Below, piece by piece: positions 1 to 11,699 of a DNA stretch of 64,000 bases (its first letter is position 1; each line of letters starts with the position of its first letter). A program made the translations under genes and the position numbers. The DNA is from Okapia johnstoni (Eukaryota; Chordata; Mammalia; Artiodactyla; Giraffidae): NCBI GenBank assembly GCA_024291935.2, contig CM044320.1, forward strand, positions 33,386,001-33,450,000, given 5' to 3'. Under the pieces are notes generated by a model. It saw only the letters and a list, made by a program, of their open reading frames with translations, ran no database searches and was not told the DNA's origin.

Positions 1-61
1 AAGTAAGTGACAAATATCATGGCATTTCACTTCTAAATACTTCAGCATGCATGTCCTAACT

Positions 62-178
62 CAGTGCTTCTCAAACTTAGTGGCCTATGAATCATGGCAG
101 ATTCTGATTCTGCTGGTCAGAGGAGGTACCCAAGGTTCTGCTTTTCTAAGAAACTCTCAGGTGTTGCAATGCTACGCA
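62..178 (+). mobile_element. MER5-type hAT fragment
   Basis: Begins with the MER5-like terminal motif AGTGCTTCTCAAACTTAG, followed by diverged internal sequence with TGATTCTGCTGGTC. It is an old non-autonomous DNA transposon remnant inside TM7SF3 intron 5. Confidence 0.5.
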
Positions 179-882
179 TCCACCCACCACTCTTTGAATA
201 GCAAAGTACCAAGTACAAGGATATTCTCCGATGTGCCCACAATACCTTAGCTCACCTAAGAAAATTAGCAATTTCTTATTATCTAATATGCAATCCATAT
301 TCGAATTTCCCCGAATGTCTTTTATAACTTTTCTCCCCCTTAACCAAGATCCAACCAAGTTCCACATGTTTATCTCCAGTCTCTGTAATCTGGAACCAAC
401 TTTCTCCCACCTTTGAAAGATGAAGGAAGTTATTTTATAGATTATTCTCCAATCTGAATTTATCAGATTGTGCTCAGGGTGTCTAATTTGTACTTTCATC
501 CCATGGACTTCTTGTAAACAGAAACTCCTATAAACAGGAAATCAAGTTGAACCTGTTTTGCTAGAATATTCCATAAGTGATGGTGACAAAGTCAGCCTAC
601 ACTGGTTTAAGCACATAATGCAGGTTCATGAGCAAAGTCAACTTTGACCACACAGATAAGGTAGATACCATCGGATCACTCCATTCTCAAAGTAGTTTTC
701 CCTGTGCAATTAGAATTAACCTCAGGGTACTATTTAGGCATCTTGGGAATATCCTGCCCCCTAACACTTTTTTACCTGGAGATCCTTGCCTGAATTATTT
801 CATTGAGGGTCATAAAATGTGATTTTCTAATTCTATTATTCTTCTGCCGTCACTAGCTGGCATTCTTCTTAAGAGTTTTTCT
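179..882. other. TM7SF3 intron 5 sequence, no feature recognised
   Basis: AT-rich non-coding sequence in intron 5. I see no exon with TM7SF3 similarity and no clear repeat. The open frames present lack splice sites and family resemblance. Confidence 0.5.
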
Positions 883-1169
883 GAGGCTTCCAAGGTGGTC
901 TGGTGGTTAAGAATTCACCTTACAATGCAAGGAACAGTGTTTTGATACCTGGTCCATGAAGATCCCACATGTCACAGGGCAACTGAGCCTGTGAATTGCA
1001 ACTACTGAGCCTATGCATCGTAGAGCCGGTGCAACAAGAAAAGCCACCACAATGAGAAGTCCGCACACCACAACTGGAGAGTAGCCCCTGCTCACCACAG
1101 CTCGAGAAAGCCTGTGTGCAGCAACGGAGACCCAGCACAGCCAAAATAAGTGAATAAATACTAAAAAAA
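883..1169 (+). mobile_element. CHR-type tRNA-derived SINE (long form)
   Basis: Sense copy with the tRNA-like head, the CAACTACTGAGCC repeats and the GACCCAGCACAGCCAAAATA end followed by an A-rich AATAAATA tail. Moderately diverged. Inserted in TM7SF3 intron 5 in the orientation opposite to the gene. Confidence 0.8.
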
Positions 1170-1529
1170 TGAAGGGGAGCTTTCTCTTATCGATTGGGGG
1201 TGAATTCACATCCTTCTTTTGTTAAAGGTAAATTCCTTCCCTTTTATCAATTTTCAGAGTAATTTTATGTAAGTTGCTCCAAATGGTAGGTAGCAACTGA
1301 GGAATTTTCCTTTTTCTTTTTTTTTTAGTATCAGGATGGACTAAAGATGTTCTTCTTTATTCAGGACATAGTCGATCATGTTCTTTTTGATGACTGAATT
1401 GCCTGAGTTAGTCAGTGTGAGCCTCTTCAAATAGGCTCCTCAGTCTTTTTGTCATGTCCTCAATTAGTGTTTCCTTGAATTCTGGCACATGATGTTCTAA
1501 CTCTTAACCAAAAGTTAAACAGTAACCTA

Positions 1530-1650
1530 GGGAATTCCCTGGCAGTCCAGTGGTTAGGACTCTGGGTTCTTACTGCAAAAGGTCTGGGTTTGATCCTGGT
1601 TGGGGAACTAAGATCCCACAAGCCGTGAGGTACAGCTTAAAATAAAAAAA
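1530..1650 (+). mobile_element. Short CHR-type SINE
   Basis: Sense short form: GGAATTCCCTGGCAGTCCAGTGG head, a B-box-like GGTTTGATCCTGG, then GGAACTAAGATCCCACAAGCC and an A-rich tail. Confidence 0.75.
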
Positions 1651-1784
1651 GTATTCTAAAAAGACTCTGTTATATGAATTTTTATATTCTTCATGAGAAT
1701 AAAAGCGGTCTTCAAAATTTCCTATCTACAAAGGCAAACTTTTCGAATTGAGCTTCCTAATTTGTGAATAATCACAATATTTTT

Positions 1785-1976
1785 AAAATTTAATTAATTA
1801 ATTATGTTGGCTCTGCTGGGTGTTAGTTGCGACATCTGGGGTCTTCATTCTTTGTTGCGGCATGCGGGATCTTTAGCTGCGGCACATGGGATTTAGTTCC
1901 GTGACCAGGGATCAAACCTGGACCTCCTGCATCAGAAGCGCAGAGTCTTAGCCACTGGATCACCAGGGAAGGCCCA
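1785..1976 (-). mobile_element. Short CHR-type SINE, antisense
   Basis: The T-rich TTAATTAATTAATTA start is the reversed tail. The copy ends CCACTGGATCACCAGGGAAG, the reversed tRNA-like head. It sits in the same orientation as TM7SF3. Confidence 0.8.
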
Positions 1977-2167
1977 CGGTGCTTGTTTCAATCGCTTCTT
2001 TCTATATAATCTGGTAGTCTGCAACCTTCTGGGAAGATCATGACAGTCTGGAAAAATGCTCCTCACCAACCACCAGACTGACAGAAGTCCTTGTTTATCA
2101 GACTGATATTGGGTTCCTTTTAAGACATAAAGACAAAATCCTGCCCTCCACAAAAATGATCAAGAGT

Positions 2168-2336
2168 ATGAGTCTCAAATTTTAATGTGCAGAGGAATCA
2201 CCTGGGGATCATAAAATACAGAGGCTGATTCTGTAGGTCTGGGGTGGAGCCTGAGTCTGTGACTCTAAAAAATTCCCACGTGATGCCAGTGCTGCCAACC
2301 TGTACCTCCACACTTGAGGAGTAGCAAGAGTTTTCA
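2168..2336 (+). mobile_element. MER5A-type hAT element
   Basis: Contains the diagnostic GAATCACCTGGGGATC, CTGTAGGTCTGGGGTGGAG and GTGATGCCAGTGCTG blocks of MER5A. Old, non-autonomous hAT-Charlie derivative, lying upstream of nothing coding in intron 5. Confidence 0.75.
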
Positions 2337-2801
2337 GGGGTTCAAAAGCTCAGAGAAAATTTTTGCTGCAAGTTACAAACTTTGTACTTGCATTTAAATA
2401 GTAGAATAATGCATATATCTTTAAATGGTTTCACATTATTTTTTCTCGAAACACTACACACTTTACATTTCCCAATTTTTTTAATCTAATAGTTATGGGA
2501 ATACACAGAAAATGACCACCCACTTCCACCCATAGCTCAAGATAACCAGCCACAGTCGTGGCTGCAACAAAACATAACAAAATTTACATGCATCTCCTCA
2601 AAAGCCAATGTTACTCTGGGATGTCAGTGGCATTGACTCCCAAGATGACAATGAAATCAAAGAGGATAAAATGAGAATCCTAGAAAGACCAAGAAAACAG
2701 TAAAAATAGTAATAATAATAAGCTCCTGGTAGCTTCTCCCCTTCTGAGCTCTTACAAAGGAGTCACAGTCTTGCTACAGGAATTACAGGTATCAGACTTA
2801 C

Positions 2802-2973
2802 CTTGACAGCATTGGCCTGCACCTGAGGCACCTCGGCCATCCTCTGCAGATGTCTCAGCAACACCTTTTCAGCGAGGTCGTTCTCGGGCAGAAAATACTG
2901 ATAGACATCATACTGCAATCTCCACCTGGAGTCCAGGCCCATCTTGACATCACACGGCGGAGGATCTGCACCT
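2802..2973 (-). CDS. TM7SF3: TM7SF3 coding exon 5 (last one in window)
   Basis: Encodes residues 173-230. The acceptor TTTTAG ends at 2974 and the donor GTAAGT starts at 2801. Codon 173 (AGA, Arg) is split across intron 4. The exon contains RGADPPPCD, SRWRLQYDVYQYFLPENDL and QRMAEVPQVQANAVK, matching the extracellular region that precedes the first membrane span in the family. Phase 0 at the 3' end (690 bases, 230 codons). Intron 4 is only 935 bp and carries a MIR and a CHR-type SINE. The next exon was not found between 1 and 2800, so intron 5 runs off the window. Confidence 0.93.
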
Positions 2974-3129
2974 CTAAAATCAACCAACAAAGCTGAACAT
3001 CAATCTCTCGTGCTACGAATCTCACCTACTAATGTAAAAAGGAATCAAAACTTCAAACTTCTGCAACAGCGATTCCCAGTTTGGCATCACTAAGAGAAGC
3101 AGTATGTATGGTTAATTAACCAGATGTGA

Positions 3130-3305
3130 GTATCAGTCAGGCTGAGTCAACTGCCAGCTTAGCTACTTGTTGGCCGTGTGTATGTGGGCAAGTCACTTAA
3201 CCTCAACAACCCTTACGGCACCGTTCTGTAAAATAAGAACAACAGCCCCTTCTTCATAAAATTCTAAGGATTCAACGACAAAGAACATAGAGTATTCAGT
3301 AGCAC
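3130..3305 (+). mobile_element. MIR SINE
   Basis: Old tRNA-derived MIR with the core GGGCAAGTCACTTAACCTC and the following CTGTAAAATAAGAACAACAG. In TM7SF3 intron 4. Confidence 0.7.
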
Positions 3306-3439
3306 TGTGAATGATACACAGAGAGTGTTCAAATGTTACCTATCATTACTATTAAAGTAGAAATTAGGGCAGAGTTTTAATTAAAATAATAAAATCCTTA
3401 CAAACACAGGAATGTTTCACAGCTACAGAATGTTTTCTT

Positions 3440-3618
3440 TTTTAAAATATTTATTTATTTGGCTACATTGGGTTTTTGTTGCCACACATGGATATTTGGT
3501 TGTAGCATGTGAGCTCTTAGTTGAGGCATGTGGGTCTAGTTCCCTGAACAGAGATCGAACCCAGGCCTCCTGCATTGGGAGCACGGAGTCTTAGCCACTG
3601 GAACACCAGGGAAGTCCC
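3440..3618 (-). mobile_element. Short CHR-type SINE, antisense
   Basis: Reversed tail AAATATTTATTTATTTGG at the left, reversed head CCACTGGAACACCAGGGAAG at the right. Lies 290 bp upstream of exon 4's donor side in intron 4. Confidence 0.8.
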
Positions 3619-3908
3619 CAAAATGCTTTCTATATTTAAAATTCTTTACAAAAACTAAGATGTACTTCTAAGCTCCTAATAAAGACAACATTTGGCTCTT
3701 CATAAGAATGGAGGGAAACAATACTAACTATAAATGACACCTTAAGGATTAATAACAAAGCTTAAATTACTTCTATTTGGAAAAAAAAAAATAAGCAGTT
3801 CAACTTTGCTAAGGAGAACTATGGATTTTGAGAGAATTTATTCAGTCTACACAACAGTGAGTCATGTTTATCCTATAAAGAGTTTTGGGAGTTGGGAGAC
3901 AGACATAC

Positions 3909-4029
3909 CTCGCATAGCCTAGGTTTGCTGGAGCAAATTTGATAGTTGTTTCAAAGAAATTATACTCCAAGTAAATGTTTGGATCGATATCTACATCAAA
4001 CTCCAAATTACAGCCACCAGGGATAGGAT
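3909..4029 (-). CDS. TM7SF3: TM7SF3 coding exon 4
   Basis: Encodes the end of codon 133 (Asp) through the first two bases of codon 173. The acceptor is CATCTAG ending at 4030 and the donor is GTATGT from 3908. The segment DPIPGGCNLEFDVDIDPN and the following LEYNFFETTIKFAPANLGYA are the most strongly conserved part of the protein seen in this window when compared with remembered human TM7SF3. C139 probably pairs with another ectodomain cysteine, though the partner cannot be read from sequence alone. Length 121 bp; intron 3 upstream is 2922 bp. Confidence 0.94.
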
Positions 4030-4194
4030 CTAGATGGGAAACCAGGAAGTTACTTAGAATTCTTATATATTCAAAGCACACTCAGAAAAACAGAACCCCA
4101 CTCTTACAAGAACACCCAACCATAGAAGTTCAGTGGAGAGCTTCTAGCTTTGTACTACCTCATGGACTGAGGGTAAAGCTATATGAGGTGATCG

Positions 4195-4422
4195 GCTGTG
4201 GAAGACCTTTTCTGTACAGGGCCAGATAGTAAATATTTTAGAAGCTGTTCAAACTCTTTGGTCTCTGTGGCAGCTACTCAACCCTGCCCCGTGGCAGGAA
4301 AGCAATCACAGATGATATGTAAGTGAACGGCTGTGTTCTAAAATGACTTTATGCACAAAACAGGCCATGAGCTGGCTTTGCCTTGTGCTCTGCAGTTTGC
4401 CAACTTCTGCTCTAGAGTTGAA
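4195..4422 (-). mobile_element. hAT-Charlie-like MER element
   Basis: Matches, in reverse, the common mammalian element with GGGCCAGATAGTAAATATTTTAG near one end and TTTGCCAACTTCTGCTC at the other. I am confident of the element type but not of the exact MER name. Confidence 0.6.
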
Positions 4423-4770
4423 AACATCAGAAGAGACAGCGATTCTGAAGCTGGAGTCCAAGAATGGGTTGCAGGAGCTCCTTGAACACCCGGAAATTGT
4501 ATGCCAAATGTTGAATGCATGCATTACCTAAACACATTTTCTTTAGATTCTGAGAAGTTTTCATTAGATCCTGGTAAATAGAAAAAGGGTGTCCACTTTT
4601 CACTTAACTCTTTCAACAGGGAGAAAGATAGTGTCAACCTCTCATCCTCCTTGCTGGAAGAGTCTTTGTGTATACATAAAAGAGGAAAAAATAAAAGATC
4701 TCAAGAACCCCAGGATCATGTATTAGACATAGCATGTGCACAATTGAACACAAAATAAATTTGGGGTATT

Positions 4771-4992
4771 CACATGCCTGCATGCTAAGCTGCTTCAGTT
4801 GTGTCCGACTCTTTGTGACCCTATGGACCATAGCCCACCTGGCTCCTCTGTCCATGGGATTCTCCAGGCAAGAATACTGGAATGGGTTGCCATGCCCTCC
4901 TTCAAGGGATCTTCCCAACGCAGGGACCAAACCCGCATCTCCTGAATTGGAAGGCAGGTTCTTTCCCACTAACACCACCTGGGAATCCCCTT
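4771..4992 (-). mobile_element. Bov-tA SINE, antisense
   Basis: Reversed Bov-tA: CTTCAGTTGTGTCCGACTC at the left and CACCTGGGAATCCCC (reversed tRNA-like head) at the right, about 220 bp, nearly full length. Confidence 0.88.
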
Positions 4993-5559
4993 GGGGTATT
5001 TAATTTACATTCATAATATGGTTAAAACAGCTCTTATTAGGAATCCTATTCATAACCTTTAACCAAGACAAAACTTAAAGAAGTCACTTGACATTAGTTC
5101 AACTCCATGCAAAGAACTGTATGGTGGGCTCAAGAGAAGTTAAGACACAAGAAGGTAAACCAGTTTAAAGTATTTTAAGATCTCAGCTTCATAAACTCAT
5201 TCAATCGCTCCCACAGCTGGTTCTTAATTTCCATAAACTGCTGGAATGCTGCAGCTCTGGAATGGAAACACCCAGTGTGCACTGTTTCAGAATTCTATGC
5301 TCTTCTTTCACACTCTTCTTTTCCTGTATTTGCAAACATTTACCACATCCGAGAAAAGCGTGTGTACTGTAACTGACACTCCACTGCTCATTAATTTTCT
5401 TTGTACACTGACCTTGATGAAAGTTTGACATCTAACATTTTTTAAATCAAGTAATTACCCTTTGGCTACATATAACTGTTTCTTCAACTCCCATCACTTT
5501 TTGGAATTCTACCTCCTTTTCTAGTTATTGTAACCTCTCCTTCCCTTTACCACCAAACT

Positions 5560-6575
5560 TTCAGAGAATGTAAATCTCCTCCCCTCACCTTCACTCCTCG
5601 ATCACTATGATCTGGTTTTCACCTTCATGGTGTCACTAAAATGACTCTCATTAAAGGCCACCACTGACTCTGGATTGTGCCACCATAGGGACATTTTCAG
5701 TCACTCTCTTGACCTCTCTGCAAAGTCCTATTTACCACTTCTTTTAATGCTGGGCATCCAGTCTCTCTTCTCACTGTCCTGTCTACTCCTTAGTCTTCTA
5801 ATTATTCTTCAGCAGTTAGCATCCCCCAGAAACTGCGGCAGGCACTAGGAAATTATTTGCTATAATTTTCCTCCCTAAATCTCTAAGTTCATGCTTGGAT
5901 GACCTCATTCACTTCCATGACTTTACTAACAGCTATTCAGCTGTTCAGTTGGATATCTAACCCCACTCCTCCACCCTAGGCCCTTATTTTCAGCTGCCTA
6001 CTATGCAAGTCCATCCAGATGTCCTACAAGTATCTCAGATTCAATGTGTCAAACTGAAGTCACCATCTAACCCCACCCCAACCACCTAGAACATCCAACA
6101 CCACAAACACCCCATCTGATCACTATTCTGATCATCTCCCAGCTGCCCAAATGGGAAGTCTGTGCTCCCCACTTTTAACAATCCATAACCACTGGTCATT
6201 GTATCTTGTAATTCCATATTCCAAATTTCTCAAATCCAGCCTGTCCTCTCCATCCCTTTCTCAGGGCCTCTGTTCAAATCTTCATTTCTCATTTTGAATC
6301 CTGAAAGTTGTGTTGTCTTGACTCTGCTATGCCCCCTCCAATCCACTCCCCACACTGCTTCTAGGGCTAATCTTCTAAGAGAGGAAAGGCATCAGGTCAT
6401 TCCTCTGCTTCAAAAGTCTCTATGCTGCCTCAGTAAAGAGTGCAGACCTCACATTATATACCAGGACCTTCACACTCTGGCTCCAGCCATACCCACTGTC
6501 CATCATTCTCCAAATATCCTATTCTTCTCCCACATCTTCCTCTGCCTAGAACCATCAACTAGTGTGTGAGGACCA
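5560..6575 (+). mobile_element. L2 LINE, old 3' part
   Basis: A kilobase of pyrimidine-rich DNA that follows the L2 consensus in order: the CATGGCTTT-like region, GATGTCCTACAAGTATCTCA, a run corresponding to CAAACTGAAGT.ACC, TCATTCCTCTGCTTCAAAA, and the CTTCCTCTGCCTAGAA block. It is heavily mutated and has no coding capacity. It fills much of TM7SF3 intron 3. Confidence 0.7.
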
Positions 6576-6582
6576 TGTCTTG

Positions 6583-6735
6583 CCTTTTTTTTTTTTTTAA
6601 TTTATTTATTTTCAATTGAAGGATAATTGCTTTACAATATTGTATTGGTCTTGGCCATACATCAACATGAATCATCCCCTCCTCTTGACAAGCCTAATCT
6701 TTCTGTTACAGTTTCTCCAAGGGCTCCTTCAGTGT
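6583..6735 (-). mobile_element. Ruminant L1 3' tail, antisense
   Basis: Starts with a T run (reversed poly-A), then TTGCTTTACAATATTGTATTGG and ACATCAACATGAATCA, matching the reversed 3' end of ruminant L1. Truncated; it lies about 220 bp from TM7SF3 exon 3's donor. Confidence 0.7.
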
Positions 6736-6951
6736 TTTCCAAATGAATACACGTGTTCTTCTAGTCCTAGTCCCTTCCTGGGCTTCCACTCATCATGCTA
6801 ATTCTCTGACTCCCCCACTGTTAAAACCTTTCTAATTCGGAGTACTATACTTATAATAAACACTTTTAAGAGGATTATAGTTATCTCTAAATTCTCACCC
6901 ACAAGTCCTGCATTCTGGACAGTAATAAGGAGTTGATGATAGAAAGGTTAC

Positions 6952-7102
6952 CGCTTTCCAAGTAGGACAGTGGAATGGCCACATTTTGGACAGGCTCAGG
7001 GTCTAATGTCTCCAAGTGCCAAGTGCACATACTCTGCTCTGGTCTCAGAATGGAAACCAGTCCTTTGTCAGTGCCCGTCCCCGAGGCATTAGGAAGGAGA
7101 GT
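6952..7102 (-). CDS. TM7SF3: TM7SF3 coding exon 3
   Basis: Encodes residues 83-132 plus the first base of codon 133. The acceptor is TTGCAG ending at 7103 and the donor is GTAACC from 6951, which keeps GT but is weaker than GTAAGT. The product reads TLLPNASGTG, then a conserved block ILRPEQS.CTW and ends IPLSYLES. N87 (NAS) is a further potential glycosylation site and C108 is one of the ectodomain cysteines. The open frame continues upstream into the intron, but the acceptor AG and match to the family place the border at 7102. Intron 2 is 3859 bp. Confidence 0.92.
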
Positions 7103-7399
7103 CTGCAACAAGAAAAGCAGAGTCATCGCAAATCAGCAGTTGAACAAAGTGTTTCAATGCCAGAGTGAATCTAGGGTGCGTGCCCTATTCCAAAGCTTCT
7201 CAAAACCAAAAAGGAGTAAAAAAGACCTTCCTTAGTTGATTAAAGAATTATTTTCACCTCTATGTGCATGTGCCCACAAATACACATGGAGGAATTATTT
7301 AAAATATACACTCTTTGATCAGGAATAGCAGATACACAATAATACTCCCAAGCTTTTCAGTCCCTTCAGTTAGGATTTACTATGTCAAGTACTTGGCTT

Positions 7400-7612
7400 C
7401 GCACGTGTTGCTAGTGGTAAAAACTTGCCTGCCAATGCAGGAGACATAAGAGATGAGGGTTCGATCCCTGGTTCGGGAGGATCCCCTGGAGGAAGGGATG
7501 GCAACCCTCTCCAGTATTCCTGCCTGGAGAATTCCATGGACAGAAGAGCTTAGTGGGCTACAGTCCATGGGGTCACAAAGAGTCAGACAAGACTGAATTG
7601 ACTTAGCATGCA
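7400..7612 (+). mobile_element. Bov-tA SINE
   Basis: Sense copy with GGTTCGATCCCTGG, CCCCTGGAGGAAGGGATGGC and GGGCTACAGTCCATGGGG, ending GACTTAGCATGCAT. Inside TM7SF3 intron 2, about 300 bp from the exon 3 acceptor. Confidence 0.88.
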
Positions 7613-8347
7613 TTTCAAGTACTAAGACTACTGGGTTAAGGACTTCCATGGAAATGACAAAACTAAAACTATTTAGTAACAACTCTGATGTCCTTTATTC
7701 AATGGAACACCACTGATGGATTGGGGGAGGACAGTGCCTCACTATATGTGGAGCATGCTTCCCAAGGGATGTGGGGCATGAACTAGCTTTTTAGAGCATT
7801 AGAAGAGCGAGCTCGGTTAGGAGGTTGGGATTTAGTCAGAAGACGAGCAAGTCCTATTTTCTAGGGTAAAGTGAGCTGGCTAAGCTGAGCTGGAGGATTG
7901 TGATCAATGTAAGTTAGGTTTCCTTGACAGGCATTCCCTGTAAGTGCAGTCTTAGGTTTAGATTTGTGACATGGGCCAAGTCACTAGGGTGGCCTCCATT
8001 TGTGGTCCTGATATACAAATTAACTAGACCACTACTGAGACAAAAAATAGAAGCTCTGCCCCTAAAGAGTTTGGTCCTTGAGAAGTTTTTGAAAAAAGTT
8101 ATAATTTACATATTATAAATTACACATAAAGTATACCAATATAAGTTCTGATAAATGCAGGCACCTGGGAAACCATCACCAAGACCAAGACAGTGAACAC
8201 AGAGATCATCTTCTTTGTGCCCCGTTCCTACTCTTCCTTACACCCCCATACTCTCTCATCCCCTCCCCCCATCTGCTGGGAAAGCTTTTTGAATAACAAA
8301 GTACTCAAGTTGAGAGGTAGTAGATTCAGAGTGTTTTCTCAAAGTTA

Positions 8348-8545
8348 AGAAAAAGACCCTGATGCTGGGAAAGATTGAGGGCAAGAGGAGAAGGGGGCGA
8401 TAGAGGATGAGATGGTTGGATGACATCACCGACTCGACAGACATGAGTTTGAGCAAACTTCGGCAGATAGTGAAGGACAGGGAAGCCTGCAGGGCTGCAG
8501 TCCATGGTGTCGCAAAGAGTCACACACGACAGAGCAACTGAACAA
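8348..8545 (+). mobile_element. BovB 3' end
   Basis: About 200 bp of the BovB 3' terminus: GACCCTGATGCTGGGAAAG, GATGAGATGGTTGGATG, then GGACAGGGAAGCCTGC and the CGACAGAGCAACTGAAC end. Severely 5' truncated, no coding capacity. Confidence 0.82.
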
Positions 8546-9540
8546 GAAGGAAATGGGGAGAAAAAAGTGCCACATGGGTTTCAACTTGACAAGCATAAGA
8601 GAGAATGACTAAGGAACTTAAGGGTCAAAAGTTTCAAAGAACTCACTGCCAAGATGACCCCAAAACTCCAAGATGTCACAAGTCATCAGGAAGTTACAAC
8701 AGAAACAGCTCTCTTCATGCAGACCACTCCCTTCTAGAATTATGCACAGTTCTGGTTATCATCTTCTCAGCAGTATAAATACAGAGAGAACCAAAGGCAG
8801 CCCAAGAAAGGAACATGATTATCATTAAGGATAAATAAGATCCTTTCTGCATGAAAACTGAGACCCAAGATGCTGCTCATCCAGGCCACTTTTGTCACGT
8901 CAGTCATGCAGGTACCACTTTGCCTAACCTCCGTTTCCTCAAAAGTAAAAATAAACATTAGAACTACTTGGACGAACTGTTATAAGAATTAAATTAACTA
9001 CATGGAAAACCAAATGCAAGGGGTCCTAACAAGGAGGCTCAATGCATTTCCAGAGACCCCCATGAAATTATACAGATGTAGTCATACATTCTGCCAGGTA
9101 GAGAGTCCACGATTTCAGCAGACACCAAGTCTTTGGCCCCACGAGCTCAAGGATCACTGGCCTAGCAGAGTGGGCATCCAATAAATATAACTGCATTTTT
9201 TCCTCCACCCCATCTCTTCCTTCAAACGTTGTCTTTGCTGTGATGTTATTAAGAAGGAAATCATCTATGTGCCATTTTAATGTGTCTCCTAGGTAAGTGC
9301 CTGAATAGAAAGTTTCCCTTTGAATTTAGTGCCATAAAAAAACTTGGCTTCCCCCTGAAGAATGAGAATGTTTTTTCCTTCTAAGAAAGTTATGAAATTC
9401 AACATGCTTTGATTTCTGCTCTGGCTGCAAAGAACTCCAGCAAAATCAATGTATGGGTCATATACACTATTATATTTTTAATTAGTATAATTTATTCCTT
9501 CCTCTTTTCCTCAATCAAACCCTTCCACTTCTAGTCTATT
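8546..9540. other. TM7SF3 intron 2 sequence, no feature recognised
   Basis: Non-coding intronic DNA between repeats. No exon, RNA gene or clear repeat family was recognised. Confidence 0.5.
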
Positions 9541-9835
9541 AATTTTTGGCTGCGCTGGGTCTTAATTGCTGCATGGGCTTTTCTCTACTTGTGGTGAGCA
9601 GGGGCTACTCTCTAGTTGCAGTGCATTGGCTTCTCATGATGGTGGCTTCTCTTGTGGCAGAGCACCCTCTCTAGGGTGCTCAGGCTTCAGTAGTTGCAGC
9701 ACATGGGCTCACTAGTTGTGGCAGATGGGCTTAGTTGTGCTCCATGGCATGCGGGATCTTCCTGAATCAGGGATTGAACCCATGTTTCTTGCATTGGCAG
9801 GAGGATTCTTTACCACAGAGCCAGCAGGAAAGCCC
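9541..9835 (-). mobile_element. CHR-type SINE (long form), antisense
   Basis: Reversed long CHR element: GGCTGCGCTGGGTCTTAATT at the left, repeated GTTGCAGYRCATGGGCT units, and GAGCCAGCAGGAAAGCCCC at the right. Confidence 0.82.
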
Positions 9836-9856
9836 CCATATCTAGTCTATCAAACC

Positions 9857-9888
9857 ACACACACACACGCGTGCACACACACACACCC
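9857..9888 (+). repeat. (CA)n microsatellite
   Basis: Imperfect CA tract interrupted by CGCGTG and ending in a C run. It follows the CHR element directly and is likely polymorphic. Confidence 0.85.
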
Positions 9889-10031
9889 CCCCTTCAAAAC
9901 CTTTGTGGTAGGGGCAGGAAGGCAGGAACAAAAATTACAAAACACTTAGTGTGAAAGATACTATTACCAATGTCCATAAAATATATAGAGACTGGACGAA
10001 GACAGCTTCGTTTAGCAAATTCCAGAATATT

Positions 10032-10267
10032 AGAAGGTAGGCTTGTGCTGTGCTGAGTTTCTCAGTTGTGTCTGACTCTTTGCGACCCCATGGACTGTAG
10101 CCTGCTAGGCTCCTCTGTCCATGGGGATTCTCCAGGCAAGAATACTGGAGTGCATTGCCATACCTTCCTTCAGGGGATCTTCCCAACCCAGGAATCAAAC
10201 CAGGGTCTCCTGCATTGCAGGCGGATTCTTTACCAGCTGAGCTACAAGAGAAGCCAGAAGGTAGGCT
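10032..10267 (-). mobile_element. Bov-tA SINE with exact 12-bp target duplication
   Basis: Antisense Bov-tA (10044-10255) flanked by AGAAGGTAGGCT at 10032-10043 and again at 10256-10267. The exact duplication shows retroposition into TM7SF3 intron 2 and fixes the borders. Confidence 0.92.
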
Positions 10268-10269
10268 GA

Positions 10270-10900
10270 GGACAAATAAAAATGCAGCACAACTTCATAC
10301 AGAGTGAAATTCATGTATTAGTCTAAGGGGTCATATGGACTAAAAATAAGTAGATCTGTAAAGGGTACCAGAAATGGCAAAGCCTTAATGGCTTCAGCTG
10401 ATTCAGGATATTTGAAAACTTCTCAGAGACGAGGTTGAGGTTCAGGGGTTTAGTGAGGACCTCTCTAAGAGGGTCTCAAATGCTGCTGGGAGCCCAGCAC
10501 TGCTCTGGTTAAACTGAGAATTCTTTTGTTTCGATGAAACTCTAAAGAATAAAGCTGATCCTATTAGGCGTCTTAGTAAACTTCAACACTAAATGGCTGA
10601 ATGACCACAGAAATCCATTAAAATGTATTCTCAGGTAAAAATCACTAAGGACCTAGTAGGGTAAGAAAAAGAAAAGGTGGGAAGTATGAGAAAAGCCCAA
10701 CTGCAGGCAGGAGACATTTGGTACAAGCCGCCCTCCCCCCAAACTTAGCAGCATCACCCCTCTTTTAGGTCAGAGATCACCACTCAGGAAAGGCCTTAGA
10801 TATTCACCTCTTAGCCAGCCTAAATTACTAACCTGACAGGACTCAATCTTGATTTTTTAAAAATTTAACACATAAAGAGGCATTAATTTCTAATGCTCAC
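10270..10900. other. TM7SF3 intron 2 sequence, no feature recognised
   Basis: Unassigned intronic DNA between a Bov-tA copy and exon 2. No coding or repeat signal was recognised. Confidence 0.5.
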
Positions 10901-10961
10901 ACTAAATACAAGATTCCAAATTGTGGAAATGGCTTTTATGGAAGTAACTCTTTGTACTTAC

Positions 10962-11116
10962 CTCAGAAAAAGAAATTGTTGTATTCTGATACTGTGAGTG
11001 TATTTGGAAAATAACAAAAGTGACATTGCTGGAAATATGACGCAAAATAGCTTCTTCTGGAGAGGGCTTCTTGAGCTCCAGGTATCTAAATTTCCCCACA
11101 GAAAATTCCAGAAGAC
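10962..11116 (-). CDS. TM7SF3: TM7SF3 coding exon 2
   Basis: Encodes residues 31-82 of the TM7SF3 N-terminal domain. The acceptor is TTGTAG ending at 11117 and the donor is GTAAGT from 10961. The exon has 155 bases; added to 91 in exon 1 this gives exactly 82 codons, so it ends in phase 0. Visible landmarks are EFSVGKFRY, EEAIL, SSNVTF and HSQYQNTT. N61 (NVT) and N75 (NTT) are potential N-glycosylation sites, as expected for an exposed ectodomain. Intron 1 upstream is 7377 bp (11117-18493), the longest TM7SF3 intron seen here. Confidence 0.93.
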
Positions 11117-11584
11117 CTACAAGGGGAGAAATGTTTCATTGTAACATTCATACTTCTCTGTAACCAATTTGTAGGAATTGTATACTTAAACACACATGCA
11201 AGGTTAATTTAATCCTCAGAAAAACTGTTGAGCCCTATTCACTAATGAGGACAATGAAGCTTAAAAGGCAGAAGCAACAACCCTCCACCCTCTCATAAAC
11301 CTCCCCCCACCCCCACCCAAGGTGACTCATCTGAAAAGGGTGAAACTGAGAACTGAAGGGGAAGAAAGGTATTTCCAAAGATGCAAACACCAGGATGTTC
11401 AAGGTGCTCAGCTTCCAGAGCCCAGGAAAATCTCTCTTTTGGTAGCAGCAATAACAACTCTATTCAGAACAGAATCCCTGAATTTAAGGATTAACAACCC
11501 TCATGAGTTACCACCAATTGTAGATGCACTGGTACTAAGAATATATTCTGAAATCAGTCCAGCTAGAGAGACACATCTGGCTTC

Positions 11585-11695
11585 GGTTTTATCCCATCCT
11601 TTACTAGCTATGTGATCTCAGGAAAGTTACTTAATTCCCTTAAACCTCAATTTCTTCATCTGTCTAATAGGACTATATTACCCAGCTTGTAAAGG
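11585..11695 (+). mobile_element. MIR SINE
   Basis: MIR core with CTATGTGATCTCAGGAAAG, TTACTTAATTCCCTTAAAC and TTTCTTCATCTGTCTAATAG. In TM7SF3 intron 1. Confidence 0.72.
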
Positions 11696-11699
11696 AAAG

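Noticed and set aside
1..2800. TM7SF3 exon 6 and later membrane-spanning exons
   Set aside because: No minus-strand frame resembles the remembered continuation of the protein, so the next exon is taken to be outside the window.
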